From Lates calcarifer (lineage: Eukaryota; Chordata; Actinopteri; Centropomidae): a DNA stretch of 64,000 nt. The DNA is taken from assembly GCF_001640805.2 (NCBI RefSeq), contig NC_066848.1, positions 9,896,396 through 9,960,395 on the forward strand. The letters are read 5' to 3'. Positions 38,961-52,243 of this stretch are shown one piece after another. The stretch's first letter is position 1; each line of letters starts with the position of its first letter. The position numbers and the translations under genes were made by a program. The notes beneath the pieces are model-generated. The model was given only the letters and a program-made list of their open reading frames with translations, had not been told where the DNA came from and did no database searches.

Positions 38961-41857
38961 AGTTGTGGGAGCACTCACTGCAATACTCCACAGTAAAGAT
39001 ACATTCAGTGATGATTGCACTGTGAATGAATGTGTTCATGACCATATGGGAATATAGTCCAGAGCTGCTTGTAGGAGGATTTCCTGGAACAAAGCCAAAG
39101 TAACCAAATCAGAGGAATGGCATATTCATGATAGGGCTTTAGGATATTTAGATGCAAAAACAAGAATAGTACTGATGCAGATCAAAAAAAGATGACTGGG
39201 ATTAAATGAAAGTGTGAAGCATGTGTGCAGAATCTTGAGTGGAGCTAACAGCATAGCAGGCTATTCATTAAGTTCAGTAAATGACTGACAAATGCAGTGA
39301 AACGCATTAACATAGCAAAATCATCTGCAGAAGAGGCTGTTAACAGTGCCACATAAAAGTAAACTTGGCCCGTTTACCTCTGCCTTTGTAAAATAGCAGG
39401 TCAGTCTGTTAGTTATCTATTAAGCCTGACTTGTCTCCATACTCAAGAGAAATTTGGGGTGGAATAGTGAATTCACAAATCCACCTCCCCAGCATGTACT
39501 GTAATTGCACTTCAAAGGTGACATATTCCCAATTTATGAATGATGAATCTAAAGCAGGCTCAATTTGGGGAATCAGTGGGCATCATGTTGACCAGCCTCT
39601 GCCCAAAGGCACAGATGGACTTATCAAAGCAGGACGTCTCTCAAAGTGTCAATATCTGTGCTCATCATACCAGCATACACCCAATCTTGGTTAAGATGGT
39701 GCACAGCATTTTTGATGACTGTCTGCTGACTGAGATACTTGATATACATGAGATCGGTTGATTTATAAGTATATTTTCCTTCACTTCAAAGCCAGTTAAT
39801 ATAATTCAGTCGGCAAGCATGAAAAATGCAACATGTAATTCATATCAGGCTGACTGATGCAGCTCAAGCTTGAGGGTCAAGCAACTACACAGAGGGAATA
39901 ACTTTAAAGGTGTGACCTTTTTATGTTTTTGTTTTGACTTTAAAGGAAGTAGCACAACATAATATGCTGAGATCATAGGTATACTCACGACTAAAAAATA
40001 AAATGGTTTTAGTTTCACACGTATAATAAAATAGAATTCTCTAAACACCCTACTGAATGGCAATCTGCTGTATGATATGATTTGGGAATTGCAGTAAATA
40101 CCATACAGCAGTTAATAAAAACACAGGTTTCCATACTAAATGCAATAAGCAGGGACTCTACTAGTCCCTTTGAAACAAGCACACAACCAAGTGCAATTTA
40201 CTGTACAGAAAATGAAAAATGCACTCTTCAAGTATTTGACAACAGGTCCTACGCAAATGATCAGACTCCATTTGTTAGCCCATTCCCTTCCCCTGATTCC
40301 CCGAGTGATGAATTGCATTTAGCAAACCACAGGAGGCTAAGCATTCTTGACATGTTTTTATTGATTTGCATGAACTATATGCATGTAATCCTGTTCGTAG
40401 GTAAATCATGGCACGGGCAAATTTGAGTCACTGTGGGTTTACTTTGGGGAAGAGAAAATTGGAGACTCCGCATGGGAGGTGGAATGGAGCTGGGGCAGGG
40501 TGGGAAAGAGACGTGGTCGCCTGTTGGAATCTAGGAACCTCTATTAAGATTTATAGGTGTTGGGATTCTACAGACCTGAGGCATTATTCATGGTAAAGCT
40601 TCTCTGTCTGGGCCTGTTTATAAGATGAGACAAGGCTGACAAAGATGGAGGCCCTCTACAACAGGGCCAAGCTGCTTGAACATGGGGCTCAGTCACCTGA
40701 CATACCTATGGCATCAGCTGCAACCATTCAGCACCTCACAGAAAAACACACAGGCCAGCTAAAGATTGACAGTATTGTACAACACCAGGCACAACTGTCA
40801 GTTTATATCACAGAACCAGCTCCATGTTCCCAGTGTTGCTTACCCTTGCACATATGCACATATTCTTATCCCCAAATGCACCAAAAAGCATGATTTTTCC
40901 TTTCAGGTTTGCTATAGAATAACCCTCAGCTTTTTCTCTTGAAAACTTCATAAGCATGAGCTGACTAATACACTCACTACAGTGTCATGTAGCCAAGACT
41001 TACTTAAAAACCAGACAGAGCACCATGGGTCCTTGTTTAAGAAGCCATGGCGGTATTCAGTTTATTCAGCAATTTCCTGAGAGTCCCACCATACTTTATT
41101 TGGTCTTATTAGATGAAAACACGAGGATCACCTTCAACTTTATTAATGATGGTACTCTGGATGAAAGATGCTGGTGAAAATCTGCAACATCTGTTTGCTG
41201 CATTCACTTCTCAGCGGGCTCCACCTATTCCTCATGCCTAATGATGCTGATCCACTCGGCAAGTTTTACGGACAAATGTGTATTTGGCTACATTCATCAT
41301 CCTGAATGAGTGTTCCTGATGAGCCATCCCCTGGCCTGTTTCACTCTTTCTACCATACGTTAACAAATGACAACTCCTGCCACATGTTTTCCATTTGGGA
41401 GATACAGAGAGAGGCGAGGAAAAAAAAGAAGGGCCGAGGGATTCTGAGGGCTAAAAGATGGGCAGCTTCAAGGGAAAAGAGTCAATGATGCCTGCTCTTA
41501 ACAGAATCACCCCCTGTGTGCCATCAACTAACCGCAGCACCATGAAAATACATCAATTATGTAATGCTTTCAGGGAACGGCTACAGAACTGATCCATGTC
41601 ACTGCTGTGGACCAAACCCAAATCCTTCATGAGTGACATTAGCAGCCGACATACTTTTACTGTAGGTGGACTGTAACCTCACCAGCCAGTGGATGTAGCC
41701 CTGCAGAACCACATGAAAGGGCAAACAGAAAAATATATGGATAGGGCCAAGAATGTTAACTTGGATAAACAAGTCGATGGTCGTTTCAAAGTCCTGGGGA
41801 GTTGCACCCCTAATAAATCATATTCCTTTTGATGTGCAGCTGGTTACAAGTTTAGAA

Positions 41858-41880
41858 GGGGGTGGGGGGTGGGGGTGGGG
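41858..41880 (+). repeat. Strong G-quadruplex motif
   Basis: GGGGG-T-GGGGGG-T-GGGGG-T-GGGG: four long G-runs joined by single T loops. Confidence 0.92.
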
Positions 41881-43317
41881 TTAGAACAGACGTGAGTCAG
41901 GCACCAGGACTCAAAGCCTGGGAATCCAAGTTTAGTGAAACTCTAGGGACATGTGAGGGTAGTAAATAAGTTATAAATAAGGTTGTGAGTGAAAACAGAC
42001 AGATGTCCTTGGATGCAGTTGTAGTCAGTAAGAGGAAAACAATGCTTAGCAAATGTGTTAGATAGATGCGATTCAAACAGTGCAAATTAAAAGACCCGCG
42101 CAACACAAACCTATCAATGAATACAATAATAGCTTATATTTAGAGTCTGGACCAACACAATATGAATTTGATCTACAAACATTTAGAATGAACATTAGGT
42201 GTCCGTCTTATATTCTGCATTTCATTAACATAATGCATTTACACCAACAATTCTACCCAGAAGCATTATCTAAACCTTACTTTCTGGTTTTTAAATGTTC
42301 TGGGCTTTTAGCATTTGCAGCCATTGTGACAAGAGCATGGATGTTCATAACTTATCTATCACACTATGTTGAATTAATTCCCTAAGGGGGACAGGGGTAT
42401 AGTGTTGAAGAGGCCTGAGCCTTAAAAAACACAGGCATTTCTGACCGCATGTTCAGAGGATCAGGATAAGTCAAAGCGTTGTGCAGCAGTGGAGACGGAT
42501 GCTCTCAAACAGCAAAGAATATTCAGCATGAGCCGATGTAAAAGTATCCGTCACACAAACAGCTGGAGAACCTCGGCTGGACTGATGGGGATAAATCATA
42601 CCCATGAAGCCAAAACAGACCCAGCTTGATGCCAAGCCCAAGGCTAAAAATCTTGACAAATGCACAGTAAATACAGACGAGCTAGTAATTGTCAGCTACT
42701 ACCACCCGTTACTCCAGAATTCTGCTCTCTGCATTTCATTCTGCCTCTATCATCATGACTGGAGCAATTCAACTAATGTCAGATTTGTTTGTGGCTACAT
42801 CATAAGTGTAATTGTGACCAGTTACAACATATTTCACTGAGCAGTGGTGTCTTGAAGCCAAGTCAATGTTGGCCCTAGGAAAATGGACAACATTTAAGTT
42901 TGGGTATCTGTGGCAATTTTGAAAGTTTTCTGCCCCATAAAGGGATTGAAAAGCCCAAAGAGAATTATGTTTTGGGACAGGTTGGCAATGTCAAATAAGG
43001 TCTTTTGGACTATTTTGGCTGTGGTGGTGGTTGTCGATTGCTTAACCCATATACATACACATCTATATTCAAACCCCCATTGCCTCCCAAATTTGAGTTT
43101 CCATAAGTACAGAAATTGACAAACATGACAGCGAATGACATAGAAAGCGTATGGGTGACATTACAGGTTCAGTTACCTATTGTACATGGCAATGTTGCTT
43201 GATGTCTAATTCTGTCTGTATGTTCAATTCATTTCTTATGATTATAAATATATGAGTTTTTTTCCTCTGCTTTTCCCCCCAAAAGTCTAACTTGTAGGCC
43301 GAGTTAATTCCGGAAAC

Positions 43318-43339
43318 TTATATATATATATTATATATA
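43318..43339. repeat. (TA)n low-complexity repeat
   Basis: An alternating TA run interrupted by one tt. Confidence 0.9.
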
Positions 43340-43569
43340 GAATATAAGCCACTACGATAACAAAGATGGCAGACTCTGGTTGGTGCAATTCCCCAAATAC
43401 ATCAGAGCCAATTAGAGGTTTCACTCTATATAAAGGAATGATGCTGAAAATGATTACTGTTGCAAAAAAATTAACCAGAATGTGCACTCAGCTGACCTCC
43501 TCCAAACCCTTCTGCATCTTGACGAAAACCCAAATCTGCCTGTGATGTCTGAAAGAAGCTTAAGTCATC

Positions 43570-44300
43570 GCTGCTGGGTATATAAACGTGTTGCCCCATT
43601 ACGACAGAGTCATTCTCATGCATAAATATTAAAACCGACTTTATGACAGTAAATTCATTAAGAGTGAAACAAACACAATCTCAAAGTAATACATGACGGT
43701 GGAGATGTTTATTATGGCATGTTCTGCATTATGAGCTGTGAATGATCAATCACAGAGAGAGCATATTACTCCAATTTTCCCTGGCCCTGGTAACAACAAA
43801 GTTCATAGACACCAAATCAGTTTCAAGGGAACCCGGGGGCTACAAGTGCAAGACTGCTATATGAGACATTCATAATTTATGTGCATTTGATGTAGTGATA
43901 TGTAAAAAACTTCAGAGGAATTTTAATGGGCTTGAGGCTGAGAAGCGATGGCTTGAGATGGTTGTTTGGCCCTTTTTTCAGTAAATCACTTCTACACCAA
44001 AAGGAAAATAAAAAGTTTTTGAAATCTAACAAATTCAGCCATTGAGCCTGTAATCACTGAGAAAAAGGGAATTTCATCTTCTTATTTCAATGTGTTATTG
44101 ATCTGGTGGCTTGGTTCTCATAAGCTCCATTACATGGCCCGAGCAGTGGCCGGCAGCACAGTCCAATACAGTCAACAAAGGAAAGCTATTTCCATTGATC
44201 AATGTCCTTCCACACGAAACAGATAGAGATTGATAATACTCTTCAGCAAAATCCTACAGTCAATTAGGGCTTGATGAAAAAACTGTCCTGTGCAGGGACA
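43570..44300. promoter_or_regulatory. Candidate conserved non-coding element cluster
   Basis: Unique sequence with recurring homeodomain-like and octamer-like words: tcatgcataaatatta, ttcattaagagtg, gtttattatgg and cagtcaattaggg. It also has CpG words that survive in an otherwise CpG-poor intron (ccattacgacagag, catgacggtgg). No repeats. Motif-based call only. Confidence 0.33.
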
Positions 44301-46489
44301 ACACAAGGTGTTAATAAGCAAGAGCAAAATAAATCTGGCAAGTCTATCCCCTCTCTTTGAACGAAACCATAATTTATTAATCTTTCAGACAGATGGGCTG
44401 TGTTTGTGTAGGTTATTGATCAGCAGTAACCTTTTATTATTGTTTTCTCCATTAGAGGCAAAGATTAAAACAGATGAGAGTTCTTTAACTCACTAACACC
44501 CAGTATTAGGGCACGCTCTTGTTACTCTGGAAGACCAAATGTTTTCACTGATGCTCATGTAAGAGAAGCTTGAGCCTTCACATTAATTTGTCAACCCATT
44601 ACGAGAACCCTCTCCTTGACAGTGATCCAATCTAGACAGTGGGAGTGTCCATGCCCACTGAGCAGCCTTATTTGAATCCACTCAATGCCAGGTCTCATCG
44701 GGGAGCATGGAGACCAGGGCCAGGTTAACAGAAAAAGACAGGCGAGGAGACAAGATGGAGAAGAAATCAAGCAGACAGGGGCATGTGATGAGACGGCTCT
44801 GTGGTGCAAACACAACAAATATGGAACAAAAGTCGTAAACTGACCTCTTTAAGAGCTGAAAGCACAGTTTTTATGAATAGATAACCTATGAAAGAGATAG
44901 CTTTATATTTTCCCTCCTTTATTTTTCATTTCTACAGAAAGAAAGTTGATAAGACCACAGACAAAGAGACAGCTGCAGCCAAGCTGCTGACACACAACAA
45001 GATTTAATTCTGTGAAACCAAACCAACTGAATTGAAACGAGGCATATAATTGCTAGGCAACCTACAATAGCACATTTAAAGTTTAGCAAATGTTAAACTA
45101 TATAAAAGTAGTTGTCTTTGTGATTTGCATGACAAGCAATAGTGCTGTATCTCCAGATAACTGGACTGCCCTTCTCAGTGTACTGTACAGCAGGGCCTGC
45201 AAAATCCCACAGCCAATATCCACAAAAATTGGTCTACAAAGACACGAGGGACTATACTTCAAAAATAGGCCTTGATTGTGCCATGCGGGACAAAAAGCAT
45301 CACTCAAGCTAACCATTTCTCCATCTTTCACTGATAAAATCCACTTTCCATTCATTACCCTTTATCATAAACACAAGTCTAGGGGGAAGCAGGGCTTAGA
45401 AGTGGTTAAGCCTGTCCCTGGTTTCCTATTTCTAGGGAGCATTTATCTGATGATATATATTCCTTTTGGTAAGTGAAAGGAGTTATTCTGTTTCCAACAG
45501 GAAGGACATTGATAGGGCATTAGGGATTTGTTTATTTCAACTCAAAGCCATAGCATTTATCCAAGTATATATTTCGCTGTGGGCTCAGACCAAATTATGT
45601 CTCAAGGCAAGATAAATCACAAGGCACAAGTCAAAATGCCAAGCGTTTTATGATCCTACACAGAGCCCTGATGGCAGGCTACACTTTACTGAAAGCTATG
45701 CTGCACTGTGAATTTTCAGACACAACAGCCTACGTGTTCCTGCTTGTTTGTGACTAGACTATGATGAATGTGACAGCTGTCATATGCACGTCAACTGTCT
45801 AGGTTTTAGACACTCAACAGAATGATGGGATTTGAAAAGAAGTTCATCTGTCTCCCTAATAAATCCATTGTCTTGTCTTCCTTGAACAAGAAATGTAGTG
45901 ATGGACACATCCAACATTGCCAAACAGGCTTAGTGAAATATTGTAGATGCAGAAAGCTCATTCAGTTTAAGTGAGAGTGAAAAGTGAGTTGATGTGCCTG
46001 AGTAAACAACTCAACATCACTCTAGCAAAAAATTGACAGACAGGACAGGGTGTGCAGACAATTTAGAGGATATAAATTACCTACAAACATTCTAAAACAA
46101 GTTTGGAAAAAAAACAACATTTTTTTAATTCTTTTTTTTTTCCCATTTATGACAAGCCATTGTACAGTTGTGCAAACATCAAGTACATCTTTCCTCAGAT
46201 GGATATTGTGTGTTTGTTCAAATGGCAGGCAAAAATATATTCCTGCGTGTTGCCACATAAAGTGTTGTTGTTGTGGCCTGGTGTCTTTCACATGATCTGT
46301 CAAGAGACTGAAGCTGAGCCAGTTAGAAAGGCTGTCTTACGTAAACTCCTGAACTCAGCATCCCACTGCTGTGACCCAGGCAACAATGCCTCCTTATATG
46401 CCCAAACAGAAGCTGTTGAACAAAACTCAACAGCTTGTGTAGAGAGGAGTTGAGGGGTCATGTAAACTTGCAGCGGACTAGAAGGCTCC

Positions 46490-46523
46490 AGAGTGAAAAG
46501 AGGAAGAATCCTCTTTTCACTCT
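46490..46523. repeat. Perfect hairpin, 15-bp arms, 4-nt loop
   Basis: The left arm agagtgaaaagagga (46490-46504) and right arm tcctcttttcactct (46509-46523) are exact reverse complements around agaa. They sit in unique sequence. Confidence 0.95.
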
Positions 46524-46641
46524 CGACATTGTTTGTTGAGAGGGATCCTTGCCATCACAAACATCAACCCAAATTTCGTTACAGACAGGGCAAAGAGAGG
46601 GGACAAAAGGGGTTCACAACAACATGATAGTGTTTTAACAT

Positions 46642-46668
46642 TGTGTGTGTGTGTGTGTGTGTGTGTGT
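46642..46668. repeat. (TG)n microsatellite
   Basis: A 27-nt uninterrupted TG run. Confidence 0.95.
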
Positions 46669-48359
46669 TAAAGAGGTCTTCTTTGCAGCCTCAAGCTCAG
46701 AACCCCCTGGGGGTTTTTGGAAGGATTTTCTCTCTGTCAAAGAGCTGGATCTCCATAGCGGGATGCAAACAGTGGTGGCCACCTTATAACAACCCACTGC
46801 ACAGAAGGCATTTGACCCTGATAAGCTTCAATCAAGTATAAAATAAATATCTCAGATCATACTGGTAACTCAGAGGGCCAAGATACATGTCATGTGGAGG
46901 AAGTATGATGTCACATGTCATCTCCTTGTCCATGCGGTAAAATGTTGGTAAACCACTGTCATAACAGGGGCAAGAGCTGTGTGTGTTTTTGACTTTCTTT
47001 CTACTAACCTGACAAAAGTAGTGTAGTAGTGTTAACATTTTCAAATGTTAAAACAAACGCCTTTCTTTTTAACTGCAATATGATGTAACAGAAAAAAATG
47101 TTGGTTACATTCACTGGGGGTGAATCAAGAAACACACTTATCTCTCTGGACAAGAGAAATTGTTAGTTAACATAACCATGTAAATAAACCACTTCCTCAT
47201 GGAAATGTCACCAAATCTGATAGAATGTAAACATCAGTAAAACAAAGGACAAACATTATTTATATCATTATAATTAAGTTGAGCTATGCTTGCTTGATCA
47301 TTGTCTTTTAAAATTGAACTGTACTGCAATAATAATAAGTGAAAAATCATCTCCACAGACATAAACCTCAGTTTATAAAGGCGCCTCTGCCCTTGGCAGC
47401 ATATTTGTGGTGCCATGTATCTGCCTCGACATTCTGCACCTCCTGGACAACAATATTATTTTACTACTTTAGAAAAGCCAGTCTGCACTCTGATTCACTC
47501 TTCCATTTTCATCAACCAGCAATGTGACCAGTTTTAGAAAGGTCTGAGCCGAGTAATGACGTGGATGAAAAGATGATTATAATCACCACACCTGTCCTAC
47601 CTTACTTATATTCCCCTTTATTCAACCTTTTGTATGGTGTGTGAGTGTATATGCAGTATACATTTATTTGTGTGTAGTGTTCACACAAACACATACACTT
47701 TGACACTATTCTTAAAAAGCAAAGTTATGAATGAACTGAACAACAGTATGATTACAATCTTTTAAAACTGGCAAAGCCACAAGATGCCGTGGCTTATGCA
47801 AGGAAAAAGGCAGAAAAATGGAGGCTTGAAATTCGTAATTATTTATGCCAGGTTTTGCCCTACAAGCCGATGACTTTTCAAACAATCCAAACAAGTGTTC
47901 TGGCAAAACTTTCTGCTGAAAAAGCTGGATAATACCTAGAAGCACATAATATCTTGTTTGAAGAGATTTCATGTTGTTAAGTTTTTCAGAACTCAAATCC
48001 ATTTGAAGCACTTTTAAGTTGGATGTCTGACACATGGTGCATGCTTGTGGTCAAATCTATACTTGCATTTTCAATTCTCATAAGTGCTAGAAATACCCAT
48101 GGCTAACTTAAAATTGTATGGCATTACATGACATTGTAACCCATGTAAGAGGTCATGAAGAAAATGAGGATTGGAGCAACTTAAAAAAACTTCCGCCCAC
48201 TTCTCTCTGCCATATGTTGCAAAGTTCCCGGTGCCCACAGAGAGCCAGACATCTCTCCTCTCTGATCACTAACTAGCCAGCCAATCAAAGCCTTCTGGCC
48301 ATGGCGCAATTATCTGCTCTCCATAGCATAGGTGCAGAATGAACCAGCAACCCCTGCAG

Positions 48360-48373
48360 CTCTCTCTCTCTCT
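48360..48373. repeat. Short (CT)7 repeat
   Basis: Seven CT units after ccctgcag. Confidence 0.85.
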
Positions 48374-51371
48374 GTATCTCCTGAAATAACTACAAATGCC
48401 TTACATACTCGTATGTAAAACAGAGAGAAAAAAGGATTTGTTTTTCTCAGACTCAACTGAGATCACATTACATGCCATGCCAAGTGCAAAGCCTGAAATT
48501 GCAGGGGTGGATTTTCACCTCTCACTGTTGCAAGGCATGAATTCTTGTCATTACATCAATTTATTTCAATGTCATTTGTGTGGGCTAGAGTTTGTCTAAT
48601 TGAATGAAAGACGACATGACTCACATTGGACATGACTTTATTGCCCTTTCCAAGCCACCTACTGTACCGATGAAAAATAGCACAGTCTTCTTGAGGCTCA
48701 GATACTTCTCTACACAGATTATCTGAAGGCTGAAATTATTTGGAAGATTGAAGAAACAATTCAGGCAGACAACCATTTGTCATATACTGTTGAGAGGAGC
48801 TCAGAGGTTAACCTTGCAAAAGAGTGCTTCCAAGCAGCAGTTAACCTTTCTATACCTCACCAAACCGATCTCAGCAGGACATAAAGGTGTGGTAGACAGG
48901 AAATATGACACAACTCTCACAATATTGTCTGATGTGCTGTGCGTTTGGATTTATTTATGGTAGGTTGTGTCCAATTGTGACACAGAGGCATAAGAATAAG
49001 AGGATGGTGCCTTGGTGCTTGTGCTTGGATATACTGGGATGCTGGATTGGTAAGGTTATGCAGCCAGTATTATGTTATTCAAAGGAAATATTAGGATTTA
49101 AAACTGAATTCCATTTCATAATATATGTTTAGTTGCAAATAGATTTATTAAAAGTGAATGAGCAGTATTCTACAACTTGACATTTCAGCTTTCATTAAAC
49201 CAATAAGGATGAAAGATATACCTATGTTTTCTGATGGGATATAGCTAGTTTTACTTTTTATCATCCCGCAGTGAGGAAAGAGGTGTTTGCCTGTTTCCTA
49301 GGGAACACGGTGTCCAGGGGCCCTTGGCTGCCCTTAGCCTGATCGTGGGGCCTGTGTGAAATCCAAACTGACTGATCCAGGACAGAGCCAGGATTACACC
49401 ACTTCCCCCACTGAATTCTGTCCTTCCCAACAATGGGCTTCCTGTAACCACGGTCAAGTGAGCCGTTAGTTAGCCAGTGGAGCCGCAGAGTGGTGGTTCA
49501 GGGCCACTGTGGGAAAAGGCAGGGGACTGCAGCATCATGTTACTATTTCCCCCAACATAAAGCCCAAAAGCCCCCACCATCAGCATCACCACCCACCACT
49601 TTGCTCCCAGTGCCTCCAGGAGGTGTCAGGTTCTGGCACCTGCTGGAGGCACTGGCAGGTTCATGCCCCTGGCAGGTTCAGATGTCATTCCGGCAAAGAG
49701 CCTGTCAGTGTCTTGGTGGTCAACAGGGGTGACTTGCAGTAGTTTATTTCGGTCATTGGAGGCAGTACTCTCAAATGGAAAAACTCATATTGTAAATGTC
49801 ACAGGACATAATGACAAGAAACAGTTGCACAAATTTCTAGGAGTTTGATATAATACAGGATTAAGACATTCCTGTAGTTAAAATAGATACCGAAATCGAT
49901 ATTCTGAAATAATGGCATGCTACTAAAACTAGCAAACCCTTTACTTGAAGGAAAAAGGTTAAGGTAATGATTTATTTCTAACAAATCCCTCACCCAGGTC
50001 CCTATTAATAGTGGGACAGAAGATCTACTGAAATTAGAAATCACTTGAGCAAGAGGTCCATACCATGTCACAGTCATCTCAATTTGCCTTTGATAAAATT
50101 GCTTCTGTAGCAAAAACTTTTTTTCATGCATGAGCAAAGTGGAAAAGAGGGAAGGAAAGGTGGAGAAGGAAAGAATGAGACAAAGAGAAAATGGGTGGTG
50201 GGCTATTGAGTTGAAGAAGGAGTAAAAAAAAAATCTCTCAGTAACAAAGGCCATCAACAACAGAGATCTTTTCTTTAGTGGTGTCTTTAGCAGTCTGGGA
50301 GTAGTCCATACCAGGTTTAATTATGCCACACAAAAAAGGAATGTTCTCTGTTATGTCCTAAATCACACTGCAGTGACACCCGGCTCAATAAGTCCTTCTA
50401 GAACAATGCACCCTGCACCATCGACATCCTCTCACTGAATACAAAGGTGTATCATTTGGCCAGGAATGATAATTAGATGCGGAATTTACTGAAACTGTCA
50501 ATGGTAACATCAATAGAGGAGCTCTTAGCATCTGTCATCCTACAAATCAATGACAATTTTCAGCTATGAATTCAAGAAAATGATAGCTTTCAAATAAACT
50601 GCGGGAGAGGAAATTTGTGACACTTAAAAGCCATCTTCTCTTACATATTTTTCCTCTATTCCAAAATGTTATTAAGGGTTTATTATTTAACTCAGTGTAA
50701 TAGTCTTTCTGCTATATTGCTGTCATCTACCCCTTTTTAAAGTATTGAGGAAAGTATTGCAGGATTACCACTTACAGAAATAGAATTCAGATTAGGTTAG
50801 TTGTTATATAAATACAAGGAAACTAAAAACTAATATGAGAACTGTGTCAATATTTGTCAATATTTGAGTCCACAGACTCATTAAAAATACATGACACATA
50901 ATTGACTGTAATTTATTTCAAAACATTGAGTATGCATGTAAAACATATCTGGATTTCAAACGTGATGTTGTCACAAACTGACACCAAACCTGACTAAATT
51001 TATTTATTAATTTATTTGATAAAAATCTATACTGACACACGGTCTATTTAGGAGATAGATAGGATAGATGAATAAAAATATAAAGGTAAAATCTGTTGAG
51101 AACTTAAATATTTTGGTTAACTACTAGTAATTCAATATCATTCACCCACTATTTTCCGATGATTCTCAACTTTGTCGACCTTATGTAGTAATACAAGTAG
51201 CACTAAAAAATACTCTGGTTCTTGTTTATGTTCTGAAGATTTCACCTCATTAAGTAATAACCTCTTAAACTATGTAATTTTCTATTGGTGTTCTGTCAGC
51301 AAACAGTAGTACAGTGGCACTACTAGTATGGCAATAACAGCAGCAGAAGTAGTAGTACTAGTATTGTCTTG

Positions 51372-51670
51372 GGATGAAATAATTAGTCAATCAGTTGAAT
51401 GAAGTCACTGAAAAAAATGAAAACATTCACTGGTTCCAGCAGCTCAGATGTGAGGTTTCGCTGTTGTCATACATGCTAGTTACCTGAAGGTTTTTGGAGC
51501 CTGGACTAAAACAAGCAATTTGAAAATGTCCTCTTGAGCTCTGAAATAAAATGATAATAGGAATTTTCACTATTTTCTGACATTTTAGGGGCAAAACTAG
51601 TAATCTATTAATCCAGAAAATAATCGGCAGATCAAACCAAACAGAAATTAAGAATTATTTGCTGCTGTAG
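51372..51670 (+). mobile_element. Near full-length copy of the 'aataatcg' teleost MITE family
   Basis: In order it shows gatgaaataattagtcaatc, actggttccagcagctcaga, gtgaggtttcgctg, ttttggagcctggac, aaaacaagcaatttgaaaat, cactattttctgacatttta and gaaaataatcggcag. It ends in an eroded ttgctgctg where the family has gttgcagc. It shares its left half with the truncated copy at 22025-22250 in the same orientation. A hAT element is inserted directly at its right end. Confidence 0.75.
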
Positions 51671-51671
51671 T

Positions 51672-52243
51672 ATTGTCAATAGGCATGGGCCTGAATGAGA
51701 TTCTGAGTGTATGATAACCTTAAACAAAAATATCACAGTTTTTTTCCAATTAAAGCTCTAAAGTGAGTTATTTTGACATGCCTGGTAAGAAAACTTTTTT
51801 TTTTCAGAACATAATCACACAGAATGTTTGGAACATTAGTAAAGGTATATGTTAAGTTAAAATTATATAATATCCCTTAAGAGAGTCTAAACCTGCAGCT
51901 CAACAAGTTCAGAACAAAAATACCTGCATTGTTTTCTGTAAAAAATAACACTTCAAAATAAAATTCAAATCTAAGTAGTCTCTTTCTTTAAGTGAGTCTA
52001 AACCTGCAGCTCAACAATCTCCAAACATAAAGAATTGAATTATTTTCTGTTCAAAAAAAACAAAACAAAAAACACACAAACAAAACAAAAGAAACAGACC
52101 AAAAAGAACTAGTCTTTGACAAGTCAATTTAACACGCTTATAGAGGAACGGTATGATGGAAAATATTGATAGTTTTGAAACCTTGACTTTTTCAAACCAC
52201 AGTATACCTTAAAACCGGTAACTGGCCCATGCCTAATTGTCAA
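51672..52243. mobile_element. Non-autonomous hAT element, 556 bp, with 8-bp target-site duplication
   Basis: The element body is 51680-52235. The left end taggcatgggcc (51680-51691) and right end ggcccatgccta (52224-52235) are perfect 12-bp inverted repeats. Both flanks carry the same octamer attgtcaa (51672-51679 and 52236-52243), the 8-bp duplication typical of hAT transposition. Subterminal words (gtatgataacct, aaaaatatcacagttttt; cagtatacc, aaccggta) match a fish repeat family I recognise. There is no transposase ORF, so it must have been moved in trans. It is in good enough condition to call with high confidence. Confidence 0.93.
51883..52050. repeat. Internal direct repeat inside the hAT element
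   Basis: Units 51883-51939 and 51994-52050 share gagtctaaacctgcagctca acaa and end with ttttctgt at a 111-bp offset. The first 24 bases are identical and the remainder is diverged. Confidence 0.85.

Larger units (their letters stand above)
39300..43560. other. Non-coding stretch, no gene seen
   Basis: Unique intronic DNA with the G-quadruplex motif at 41858-41880 and a TA-rich run at 43318-43339. The plus ORF at 40082-40426 (114 codons) overlaps an octamer-like gatttgcat at about 40367 and could sit in a regulatory block. Its predicted protein has no recognisable features. Confidence 0.45.
44480..51370. other. Non-coding stretch, no gene seen
   Basis: Unique intronic DNA with the hairpin at 46490-46523, TG repeat at 46642-46668 and CT run at 48360-48373. 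ORFs up to 153 codons (49799-50260 minus) are rich in phenylalanine, leucine, isoleucine and serine, as expected of AT-rich chance frames. They carry no splice pair or domain. Confidence 0.45.

Noticed and set aside
49799..50260. Longest ORF in the window (153 codons, minus)
   Set aside because: AT-rich chance frame rich in F/L/I/S, with no domain, splice context or Kozak support.
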